A stretch of DNA of 64,000 nucleotides. Origin: an uncultured Clostridia bacterium. Lineage in GTDB: Bacteria > Bacillota > Clostridia > Christensenellales > Borkfalkiaceae. Positions 1 to 8,429 of the stretch are shown one piece after another. The number at the start of each line of letters is the position of its first letter. The stretch's first letter is position 1. The stretch is taken from contig CANOUP010000001.1 in NCBI GenBank assembly GCA_947570625.1, forward strand, positions 1 through 64,000, read 5' to 3'. Below the pieces are notes generated by a model. It saw only the letters and a list, made by a program, of their open reading frames with translations, was not told the DNA's origin and did not search any database. The translations under genes were made by a program, and so were the position numbers.

Positions 1-762
1 CTCTCGCACCCCAGCTTTCGTTCAACGGAACGTACGCTATTACGCTTGTAAAGTTTTTAGCAACGTTTACTATTTCCTGCCATTCGACGGTGATTCTGTA
101 ATTAGTGCGCTTGCCGTCAAGGCTTATGCGCTGTTTCTTTATCCTTTTGTTCTTAAAGGTTAAAACTATTTCAGCTTCGTCCGCTTTACCGTATAGCGTT
201 TCTATGTAGCCGTAAACTCTGCGGTTGTCGATATCCGACTGCAACGAATAGTTCTCTATACAGTCCACGCCGAAAAACTCTATCCAGACACTGCCCCATA
301 TACCGCTGTTGGGGTAATAATAACAAGTGAACTGTTCGCCCGTCCAGCTCTGCTTTCCTCGCGGCACCGCCGTTTCAAGCGTGTCTATACAGCGCACCAC
401 TATCTCGTTTTCGCCTTCCTTTAAATATTCGGTTATATCCGCAGAAAAGGGCGTGAACCCGCCGATATGCTTTATAACGTGGTTGCCGTTCACCCACACG
501 TCCGTTTCGTAGTCCGAAGCGGTAAAGCACAACAGCGCGCGCTTGTTTTTTCGCTGACCGTAAATTTGCGTTTATACCAAATAGTATCGTATACCGAAAC
601 GTCGTCTATTCCGCTCGCCTGCCACTGATACGAAAACGGCACGTTGATTTTACGGTCGTAATTTTGCTTATCGCCGAACCCGAACTCCCATTCGCCGTTC
701 AGGCTCTGCCATATGTCGCGCCTGAATTGAGGGCGGGGGTATTCTTTTCTTTTATATTTCAT
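1..762 (-). pseudogene. GH2 beta-galactosidase-type glycoside hydrolase, N-terminal part, frameshifted and cut by window edge
   Basis: The N-terminal sugar-binding domain of a glycoside hydrolase family 2 enzyme is plain on the minus strand: SLNGEWEFGFGD, then WYKRKFTV, then WVNG, RGKQSW and NSGIWGSVWIEFF, the usual order for family 2. The first and second parts are in different frames. The break lies in a run of six A (about 545-551); one extra A would join SEK to NKRALLCF and restore the frame. The start is ATG at 762, overlapping the GH36 stop as ATGA, so the genes are translationally coupled. The catalytic barrel lies beyond the left edge. It could be a real pseudogene or an assembly error in a homopolymer. 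Substrate is not determinable; beta-galactosidase or beta-mannosidase are both possible. Confidence 0.85.
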
Positions 763-2939
763 TTCGTAATTTTCTCTATATGCCATATCCAACTGCCGCA
801 GTCGGGCAAACGCGGATAATATACTCCCGCGCTCATTAAAGCCTTGCCGCTTGCCGTAACGCCAAGCTCTTTTATAGTATAAGTCTTGTTTTCGTCAAGC
901 CCGTTTAACTTTAATAATCTGTCGTGGTCGCACGGGTCGCCACGAAATCTCTCACCCACAACATAGGCTTCGGTTTTATCTTTCGCTACTATCATTTCGC
1001 AAAAATAATCAGTTTCGAACGGGTTTGCAAGTCTGAACAAATCACCATTTAACACAAGTCCGTCTATGCGCTTGTAATTTGCTATCTGCTCTTTTACTTG
1101 TTCTTTCTCTTCCGCTGTAAGTTTGGTCAAATCCAATTCATATCCCGTTGCGCCAAACGAGGCTATCGCTCCGCGGGTCTTGAATGGCGTAATTCTTTGC
1201 GTCTGGTGGTTGGGACAAGCCGATACGTGGCAGCTCATAGCGCTTACGGGATAACACATAGACGTCCCCCACTGTATCTTGGTGCGTTCTAAGCCGTCCG
1301 TGTCGTCGCTCGTCCATATCTGCGGGAAATAATACAAAGCTCCCCCGTCGAACCTTCCGCCGCCGCCCGCGCACCCTTCGAAAAACACGTCGGGGAACGC
1401 AGAAATAAGTCTTTCCGCCAAATCGTAAAACCCGAGCGTATAGCGGTGCAAAAACTCGCCCTGTCTGTCCGCGAGCAAACTTGCCGAAAAGTTTTCGGTT
1501 ATATCTCTGTTTTTATCCCACTTTACGTAAGAAATATCGTTTTCTTTTAAAACTTTACTTACCGCATTAAAAACGTAATCAACTATTTCCTTTCTTGTGA
1601 AATCAAGAACTAATTGATTTCTGCCGCGGCAGGGCTCTACGCCCTCTTTCTTTATCGCCCAATCGGGATGCGCGCGGTATAAGTCGCTATCTTCGGATAT
1701 CATTTCCGGCTCGAACCATAAACCGAATTTCAATCCGTTTTTCTTACAGCGGTCTATTATAGGCTTTAATCCGCCTTTTAGTTTTTTATTATTTACAAAC
1801 CAATCGCCCAAGCCGCTTTTATCGTCGTTTCTCTTTCCGAACCAACCGTCATCCAAAACGAACATGTCTATCCCGAGCTTTGCCGCCTCGTCTATAATCG
1901 CAAACAGTTTTTCGTTATCGAAATTGAAATAAGTAGCTTCCCAATTGTTTATAACTATGGGCCTGCGTTCGTATACGCGCTTCGGGTCTATTACGTATTC
2001 GCGGAAAAAGTCGTGATATGCCCGCGACAGTCCGCCAAGCCCCTCCGCCGAATAACACAATGCGGTTTGAGGTGTTATAAAACTCTCGCCGCCGTCTAAC
2101 TCCCAACCAAAAAGATAGTCGTTGATTCCGCCCTGCACGCGGATATTTTTATCCGATGTCATTTCAGTCGTAAGCGCGAAACTGCCGCTGTACAACAGGT
2201 TAAAGCCGTAACACTCGCCGCTGTTTTCGGTGCAACTGTCAGCAAGAATTGCCATAAACGGATTCATTTGGTGCGAAGAATATCCGCGCGTCGATTCTAT
2301 CCTCAGCGTTCCTTCCGCAAGCGGAGTAATTACGGGTCTTCTTTCGCTTGCCCAACTACCCGCAAGCCTAAGCGCGGAATACTGTTTATCAATATCGGGC
2401 AAATTCGTACAAAACGAGAACGCCTTTTTTAGCTTTATACACGTCTTTCCGGTATTTCGCATTTCCGTGTTTTTTATTAACACATCCGAGTTGTCCGACA
2501 CCGAATAATTCAAATCTATCTCGATATCCGAAAAATCGTCTTTTAATGTTATAGTCAAGGTATTATCGGCTTTTCTTACGCAAGGCTGACCTTTTATACG
2601 CGCTACACCCCCGGATATGGCGTGTTTAACGTATTTGAATGAACTCATAACCGAGCCGTCTTCTCTTTCCGCAATTACCGTTGCCGAACGGAAATCGCCC
2701 CGTCCGAAGAAGCCGCACTCCGAAGGCATACAATCCGTTAACATATCCGCATTTATATCTTCGGGATTGGGGGAAAGCTTTTCGCCCTGCGTCTTTATTA
2801 AAAACGCAAGGTCGCTTTCTCCTATCTTTTTTCCGTAATACAAATGTTGCAGATAGCCAGCCCTGTTCACAAATATTGCATAGCTGTAATTTTTGCCGCT
2901 TAATATAAAGCCATCCGATAGTTTATCAAAATATATCAT
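759..2939 (-). CDS. Alpha-galactosidase, glycoside hydrolase family 36
   Basis: A 726-residue cytoplasmic enzyme of normal GH36 length, releasing alpha-1,6-linked galactose from raffinose-type sugars or galactomannan fragments. It has the N-terminal beta-supersandwich, then a TIM barrel starting near residue 325. The nucleophile motif is YVKWDKN (D475) and the acid/base motif is WTSDDTD (about D546). The glycine-rich FEGCAGGGGRFD block just before it is typical of the family. No signal peptide, so it acts on oligosaccharides taken up by the transporter encoded upstream. It is 10 bases after the GH31 gene and overlaps the GH2 start by 4 bases. Confidence 0.95.
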   Translation of the reverse strand: MIYFDKLSDGFILSGKNYSYAIFVNRAGYLQHLYYGKKIGESDLAFLIKTQGEKLSPNPEDINADMLTDCMPSECGFFGRGDFRSATVIAEREDGSVMSSFKYVKHAISGGVARIKGQPCVRKADNTLTITLKDDFSDIEIDLNYSVSDNSDVLIKNTEMRNTGKTCIKLKKAFSFCTNLPDIDKQYSALRLAGSWASERRPVITPLAEGTLRIESTRGYSSHQMNPFMAILADSCTENSGECYGFNLLYSGSFALTTEMTSDKNIRVQGGINDYLFGWELDGGESFITPQTALCYSAEGLGGLSRAYHDFFREYVIDPKRVYERRPIVINNWEATYFNFDNEKLFAIIDEAAKLGIDMFVLDDGWFGKRNDDKSGLGDWFVNNKKLKGGLKPIIDRCKKNGLKFGLWFEPEMISEDSDLYRAHPDWAIKKEGVEPCRGRNQLVLDFTRKEIVDYVFNAVSKVLKENDISYVKWDKNRDITENFSASLLADRQGEFLHRYTLGFYDLAERLISAFPDVFFEGCAGGGGRFDGGALYYFPQIWTSDDTDGLERTKIQWGTSMCYPVSAMSCHVSACPNHQTQRITPFKTRGAIASFGATGYELDLTKLTAEEKEQVKEQIANYKRIDGLVLNGDLFRLANPFETDYFCEMIVAKDKTEAYVVGERFRGDPCDHDRLLKLNGLDENKTYTIKELGVTASGKALMSAGVYYPRLPDCGSWIWHIEKITK

Positions 2940-2949
2940 TGCATTATCC

Positions 2950-5460
2950 TTACAGATAAAATTTAATCTCGTACTCTTTGTTTACGTCGATTTTCAGAGG
3001 TACGGAAATTACGCCGCCGTCGGGCGCGTTCTGTTCGGTATTCAAAGGGAATACCAAGCTATGCTTTTTGGCTTTGACAAAACCTACCTCTTCGCCGTTC
3101 ACCGTAACTTTTTTAACGCTGTCCGAGTCCTTTAACAGGTGATATTTAAAAGTGATTTCGCGCATTTCAAAGCACTTTTTGCCCTCGAATTTACCTTCTG
3201 CTGCGTGCAGTTTTATAACGTAAGCGTTGCAATTTTCACAATAGTACGCCACGTATGCGCTCTTGCGGTATTGACCGAGCTTATACGCCGTAGTTTCGGT
3301 ATCGTCCTCGTATAAATAGCCGCTGTCTTTTGCCTCTTTGCAGGGGTAGAAGTCGTAGACGAGCTTATCCCATTTCTGCTCTTTTGTATTATGAGCCTCG
3401 TATGCAAGCGGTATAAGCGCGCCCAGACGCACGAACAAAGGCGTTTCTCTTAAACCGTATTCGCGCGATATGTTTTTTCCGCCGTTATGGATTTTGCCCG
3501 TAAATAAGTCAAGCCATTTACCTGACGGAAGATATGTTTGCGTTGTATCTTCCGTATTTGTTTCGCAGTAAAAAAGTCCGATTGCCGCTTCGCCGCCCGC
3601 CTGAAAGTACTCTATTTCGACTTTATGCGGCTTGTCTCCCTCTATGGTTTTCAGATGAAAATTCATTGCAGAATGCAAAGTCTTATCTTCAAATACTTTT
3701 TCACCGTCTATCCACACGGTTGCGCCGTCGTCGCAACGCACAATAAGCTCTACGTCCCTTACAAACATTACCTCAGTTTCAAATCGTGCAGAAAAATTAT
3801 ATACAGGCACTCCCTTCTCGGGCGATGTATGGTTTAAAACTATATTGAGTTGTTCATATTCGGCATTTGCAATTGGCTCGCCTTGCAACTCCGTTCCGTT
3901 GTAGTAGATGGCTTTTACAGGCTTTAAGAAATTTTTCTTTGCAACCGGCAAAGGATTTTTGCCCGCAATCGGCTTAAATAAAATATCGTTGCCGAGCATA
4001 TATTCATCAGTCAGTTTTACAGCCTTTATATCTTCGGGATATTCCCAGCCTAATGACTTAAATATCGGCTCGCCATTCTCATAGGCTTCGTATGCGTTTT
4101 TATAAATTACGGGAAGTAATCTATAGCGTAAATTGTTGTATTCTCTTACTATATCGAGCGTTTCCTCATCGTAAGCCCACGGCTCGCGGAAGCGCTCGAC
4201 AACATTTGTGCAGTGCGGGCGGAACACGGGCGACAGCGTGCCGTACTGCATCCAACGGATAAACAATTCTTTATCAGGATTGCCTATATGTCCGCCGCAG
4301 TCCGAATTAATATACGGCAAGGCATTATTGCCCGTTCTTATCATCGAATCAATTTCCTGCGCAAGCGCATCAAAATCGCTTTGGATATCTCCCGTCCACT
4401 GCACCGAATAACGGTGGCTTGCACTTGAATAGATTTTTACATAACAACCGTTTGCGATATTGTCTACGTTGCCCATAATAACGGGACGGCGGTAAATATT
4501 TTTATTCCCCGCTTTTTTCTGCCAGAAAAGACGCGTAATTTCGTCAAACAGATAAAGACCTAAGGTTTCGGGATTTACGCTCTTTGCGGGCGAAACAAGT
4601 TTGGTCCCCCAATTTCTGTCGTACCACCATATGTCCAGTCCTTTTTCCATAATCGCCTGCAAATTCTTTTCGCGGTAGGCAATTTCTTCGGGCGCGAAAA
4701 CCTGCTTGCCGTCGACCGGTTCGGGGTGGTCGTTGAACATTACCTCCACGCCGTGCGCGTGCGCAAAGTCCAAAAACCTTTTCATATCGGGAAAAAGTTT
4801 GGTATTGATATCGTATCCCCATCCGTTTTCGCAGAAACGCCAATCGGTGTCTATAACCATTACGTCCAAAGGCACGTTATGTTTTTCGTAATCTAATATA
4901 AGCTGTTTTGCTTCTTCTTCCGTATAGGCGTAGTATTTAGAGTTCCAACCGCCGAGCGTGGATAAACGCACAAGCTCGCACCTTCCCGTAAGTTCTACGT
5001 AGAGTTTTCTAAGCTTCTTTGCGGTCTTTTGACATAACAAAAGATAAACGTCTTGCACGTTTTCTTCTACTTTATATTCGCCCTTGCGGTCGGCGGAATA
5101 TCCGCCCTCGGGTACGATAATTCTCGGCGTGTCCGATATTGCGAACACTTCGGGAGTTTTATCCAATGCGGGTAGCTCTCCCGAATTTGCAAGTTTTTTA
5201 TAAGTATAAACCTTTTGCCCATTCTTTTCAAGCCTTACGCCCGTAAGCGATTTGGCGTTTTCGGGAATATATAATTCGTATTCTCCGAAACAAACAACGC
5301 CGTCGTTTTCTGAATATTCGACGTCATCTTTATAATCAGTTTTATTCGGCATGAAAAAAGTATTGTCATCGCAGAATTTGCCGTTTTTTGCATATTCTAT
5401 GCGTACAATATCTTCGTTTAATAGCTGTACTCTTATGCTGTTAATAATAAATTGATTCAT
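2950..5460 (-). CDS. Glycoside hydrolase family 31 (alpha-glucosidase/alpha-xylosidase type) with PA14-like insert
   Basis: An 836-residue GH31 enzyme without signal peptide. I chose the ATG at 5460 because a GGGGAA stretch precedes it; an in-frame upstream start at 5508 would overlap the previous gene. The barrel carries LDVMVIDTDW, then WWYDRNW where the nucleophile Asp sits (about D281 from this start), and QWTGDIQSDF where the acid/base Asp sits (about D358). The nucleophile context WYDRNW differs from the DMNE or DFGE of well-known alpha-glucosidases and alpha-xylosidases, so specificity is open. Residues about 560-640 look like a PA14-type beta-sandwich (VRCDDGATVWIDG). It lies in the same operon as GH36, GH2 and GH3. 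Confidence 0.9.
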   Translation of the reverse strand: MNQFIINSIRVQLLNEDIVRIEYAKNGKFCDDNTFFMPNKTDYKDDVEYSENDGVVCFGEYELYIPENAKSLTGVRLEKNGQKVYTYKKLANSGELPALDKTPEVFAISDTPRIIVPEGGYSADRKGEYKVEENVQDVYLLLCQKTAKKLRKLYVELTGRCELVRLSTLGGWNSKYYAYTEEEAKQLILDYEKHNVPLDVMVIDTDWRFCENGWGYDINTKLFPDMKRFLDFAHAHGVEVMFNDHPEPVDGKQVFAPEEIAYREKNLQAIMEKGLDIWWYDRNWGTKLVSPAKSVNPETLGLYLFDEITRLFWQKKAGNKNIYRRPVIMGNVDNIANGCYVKIYSSASHRYSVQWTGDIQSDFDALAQEIDSMIRTGNNALPYINSDCGGHIGNPDKELFIRWMQYGTLSPVFRPHCTNVVERFREPWAYDEETLDIVREYNNLRYRLLPVIYKNAYEAYENGEPIFKSLGWEYPEDIKAVKLTDEYMLGNDILFKPIAGKNPLPVAKKNFLKPVKAIYYNGTELQGEPIANAEYEQLNIVLNHTSPEKGVPVYNFSARFETEVMFVRDVELIVRCDDGATVWIDGEKVFEDKTLHSAMNFHLKTIEGDKPHKVEIEYFQAGGEAAIGLFYCETNTEDTTQTYLPSGKWLDLFTGKIHNGGKNISREYGLRETPLFVRLGALIPLAYEAHNTKEQKWDKLVYDFYPCKEAKDSGYLYEDDTETTAYKLGQYRKSAYVAYYCENCNAYVIKLHAAEGKFEGKKCFEMREITFKYHLLKDSDSVKKVTVNGEEVGFVKAKKHSLVFPLNTEQNAPDGGVISVPLKIDVNKEYEIKFYL

Positions 5461-5479
5461 AATATCAGTATTCCCCATT

Positions 5480-6430
5480 TCAGAAAACGCACCTCGGGTT
5501 GCCCACACCTATGCATATTGCCGCATTCTTTACGAAAGGAAGCCAACCGTCCGCGCCTTCGGCTTTGTTTGCGGCTAAACGTATGAGCGTACCGCTGCCC
5601 TTGAACTCGTCGTTGCCGTCTATAAACCGCGGCTTGCCGTTTTTATCCTCGAAATAGAAAGATACGTTAAAGCCTTTGCGCACTATTCTGACGTATATGC
5701 CGCCGTTTTTTCTGAATAGAGTCGTATACTCAGTCTTTGCGGATTCTACCGAACCCGACTGCAACCTTTTATAAGTAAGACCTTTGGTGTTATAGCCTAT
5801 ACCGAAGTTATACCAGCCGTCGCCGTTAAGCGTTTCCGTCCTGTTGAGATTGTAATTGGTCTGCACCTTGGCGGCTTCGGGAAATTCGCTTATTCCCTTC
5901 CCGTCCTTATTCGTCCATCCCACAAACATGCGCACCGTGAAGTCGGAGGATATATCGTCGAAATCAGAGGACGGCGAGATAGACTTCGTAACCAAAATAT
6001 TTCCGTAATCGGATAAATCTGGGAGCTTTACAGGCTCAACCGAGCTGTCTTCAAGCTCTGAATAGGCTATTTCGGTGCTACAGGTTTTATCGGTGAAATA
6101 TCCTCCGCACGAGCTGCAATAATAGAAATTTTTGTACTTTCCGACCGTTTCATCCTGAAACTGCGCCGTGTGCGGACGCTTGGTTATGGTAATCTTTTCA
6201 ACGGATATAATATTCAAGCCGTCGCCGTCCGAAAACAGCTCGCCGCATTCCGTACACTTATAATGCTCGAAATTACCTTCGTTTTTGCAGTCGGCGTCTT
6301 TTTGCGCAACTTTGGTTATCGTATGATTGCACGGCGCGTCCGTTTCGTCCTTACACGCCGTAAACGTTGCGGCAAGCCCGAACGCCATAACGATTGCGGC
6401 GACGACTGCCGCCTGTCTTTTTATTTTCAT
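5480..6430 (-). CDS. Predicted surface lipoprotein of unknown function with Cys-rich linker
   Basis: A 316-residue lipoprotein: positive start MKIKRQ, hydrophobic stretch, lipobox ending TFTAC. AGGAG sits seven bases before the ATG at 6430, which decides the start. After the lipobox comes a Cys-rich segment with two CxxC pairs (CTECGELF, CSSCGGYF), of a type common in exported proteins of gut Firmicutes. The rest is predicted beta-rich (FTVRMFVGWTN, YVRIVRKGF) and could be a concanavalin-like glycan-binding sandwich; this is inference. It lies between the permease and GH31 genes, which points to glycan capture or display. I recognise no named family. Confidence 0.75.
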   Translation of the reverse strand: MKIKRQAAVVAAIVMAFGLAATFTACKDETDAPCNHTITKVAQKDADCKNEGNFEHYKCTECGELFSDGDGLNIISVEKITITKRPHTAQFQDETVGKYKNFYYCSSCGGYFTDKTCSTEIAYSELEDSSVEPVKLPDLSDYGNILVTKSISPSSDFDDISSDFTVRMFVGWTNKDGKGISEFPEAAKVQTNYNLNRTETLNGDGWYNFGIGYNTKGLTYKRLQSGSVESAKTEYTTLFRKNGGIYVRIVRKGFNVSFYFEDKNGKPRFIDGNDEFKGSGTLIRLAANKAEGADGWLPFVKNAAICIGVGNPRCVF

Positions 6431-6517
6431 AATTTTTCTCCTGATTAAAAAAATGGGGGAAACACAATACAAAATTAATTATATCGTCGTTTTCCCCCGT
6501 CAATTTACCGTTTGAAT

Positions 6518-7480
6518 TTACTCCTTGCCGCCGCCGAAAGAAATTCCTTCTATAAAGAATTTCTGACATATGAGATAGACTATGATAAGCGGAAGCATAG
6601 AAAGCAACGCAGTCGCGCATTGGAACGCATAATCGAAGTCGCCTTCCATCATATAGTTTACCGATTGTTGCACCGCAAGCTGCAACGTCCACAGGCTCTT
6701 TTCGTCGACAAGATACATAAGCGCACCCGCATAGTTGTTGTAACCGCCTACGAAACCGAATATGAACTGCGCTATAAGCGCGGGCTTAGAAAGCGGAAGA
6801 ACTATCGTGAAAAATATCTGCCAGAAATTCATTCCGTCTATTCTCGCAGCCTCGACTATCTCGCCGCTTATGCCGTCAAGATACGGCCGCAGAAAGAAAA
6901 CCGTGCTTGCGCTTGCAAACAGTCCCGGCACAATGAGCGGCAGAACTGACTGCCACCCTTCCGTCCAACCGAGGTTGTCATAGAACATATATCCTACGAA
7001 TCCGAATGCGCCGAGAGGTATGAACATAAGCGTTACCGTGAACATAAACAGCGAGTTTTTAAACGGAAACTTACCCTGCCAATAGCAATATGCAACGAGA
7101 AGCGATTGCAATAGCCCCGATGCGAGCGGTATGAGCGTTATCCACATAGTATTCAGAAAACCGCGCAACAGCATCGGAATACCGCCGACGTTAAAGGTCT
7201 TGTTGGTAAACAGCCTTTGATATCCCTCTAATGAAAATTCCTTCGGCCACCAGATAAAGCTCTTTGCCGTTTCAAATTCCGACCGCGGCGTAAAAGATGA
7301 TATAAGAATTATCATAAACGGCGCCAAAATCCACAGCGTATACAGTCCGAGAACGACGTATGTAGCTATACGCCCTACCGAAACGGGCTCGCGCTTTTTA
7401 CGGGGCTTGAAATTGCCGTCGGAGGATTTCAGTTCGTCCGATTGTAAATTGTTTAGTATTCTTAAAGTTTTCGTCTGCAT
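6518..7480 (-). CDS. ABC sugar transporter permease, MalG type
   Basis: A 320-residue permease with six predicted membrane helices; the first is at VVLGLYTLWILAPFMIIL. The EAA loop that docks on the ATPase is EIVEAARIDGMNFWQIFF, close to the MalG/LacG consensus. GGAGG lies before the ATG, and the gene starts one base after the partner permease ends. With the MalF-type permease and the solute-binding protein it forms a carbohydrate uptake (CUT1) importer. The ATPase is not adjacent but is encoded about 14 kb upstream in the same locus. Confidence 0.93.
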   Translation of the reverse strand: MQTKTLRILNNLQSDELKSSDGNFKPRKKREPVSVGRIATYVVLGLYTLWILAPFMIILISSFTPRSEFETAKSFIWWPKEFSLEGYQRLFTNKTFNVGGIPMLLRGFLNTMWITLIPLASGLLQSLLVAYCYWQGKFPFKNSLFMFTVTLMFIPLGAFGFVGYMFYDNLGWTEGWQSVLPLIVPGLFASASTVFFLRPYLDGISGEIVEAARIDGMNFWQIFFTIVLPLSKPALIAQFIFGFVGGYNNYAGALMYLVDEKSLWTLQLAVQQSVNYMMEGDFDYAFQCATALLSMLPLIIVYLICQKFFIEGISFGGGKE

Positions 7481-7481
7481 A

Positions 7482-8429
7482 TCAACCCTCCGAAGCCTTG
7501 TTGCGCGCGCGGATTATCGGGAACGAGATAAGGAACGTAACGGCAAACAGGAACCAGCTCATAACGGCGGCGTACTCCATTTCGTCGTTATAGACGCCTT
7601 GCATATAGATGTAATAGTTTACCGTAAGTCCTACGTTGTCCGGTCCCGCAGTCTGCTTCCAGTCGAGCGGAGCAAGCACGAGCACGCTGTCGAAAACCGC
7701 AAGTCCTTGCGTAACGCTTGCAAGCAGCAAAAACAGCAGTACGGATTTTATTCCCGGAAGCGTAATGTGCCAAAACTTGTAAAAAGCGTTTGCGCCGTCT
7801 AGCGAAGCCGCTTCGTAAAGAGCGGGATTTACGTTCTTGAGCGCGGCTTTGAACATTACTATACCGTAGGCGGGAGCCTGCCACACTATCGTTACGTACA
7901 CGCAGACAATCAGCCGCATAGGTCTGTCGGAATCGTTCAGCCAGTCGATATTCTGTCCGAGTATGGAATTGAGAATACCCAAATCCTTATTGAACACCCA
8001 CATCCACATTATCGCTACGGCAACTCCCGAGCAGATATACGGTATAAAGAAGATTATCTGCAAAATCTTTGCGCCTTTAACCTTTTGTTCGAGCAGTACC
8101 GCTATAACGAGCGATATCAACAGAGTAATAATCTGCGAGGTTGCAAGTATGAGCGTGGATTTCCACGAACCCCAAAATTTCGGATCTGTGAATACCTGCC
8201 TGAAATTATCGAAGCCGTTCCATTCCATCGTCGTTATATCGTTTGCCTGCATATCGGTAAACATAGAAATAAACGACAGTACGACGGGAAAACCGTTAAA
8301 AAGAAAATATGCTATTATCGGCGTAAAAACAAGCGCAAGGCACAGCCAGCTTACAGGCTTCCACCTTATTTTACGCTTGGGTACGCACTCGGCGACTGAT
8401 ATTTTTTCAAGCGCTTTTATGCCGCCCAT
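7482..8429 (-). CDS. ABC sugar transporter permease, MalF type
   Basis: A 315-residue inner-membrane permease of the CUT1 family with about six helices (LALVFTPIIAYFLF; IIFFIPYICSGVAVAI). The EAA loop is NPALYEAASLDGANAFYKF followed by HITLPGI, which matches the ATPase-docking element. The start codon overlaps the stop of the solute-binding protein gene as TAATG, so the two are coupled. It pairs with the MalG-type permease directly downstream. Confidence 0.93.
   Translation of the reverse strand: MGGIKALEKISVAECVPKRKIRWKPVSWLCLALVFTPIIAYFLFNGFPVVLSFISMFTDMQANDITTMEWNGFDNFRQVFTDPKFWGSWKSTLILATSQIITLLISLVIAVLLEQKVKGAKILQIIFFIPYICSGVAVAIMWMWVFNKDLGILNSILGQNIDWLNDSDRPMRLIVCVYVTIVWQAPAYGIVMFKAALKNVNPALYEAASLDGANAFYKFWHITLPGIKSVLLFLLLASVTQGLAVFDSVLVLAPLDWKQTAGPDNVGLTVNYYIYMQGVYNDEMEYAAVMSWFLFAVTFLISFPIIRARNKASEG

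Noticed and set aside
544..552. Programmed -1 frameshift at AAAAAAC in the GH2 gene
   Set aside because: The heptamer is not in the codon phase needed for a standard -1 slip, and GH2 enzymes are not known to use it; a missing A is simpler.
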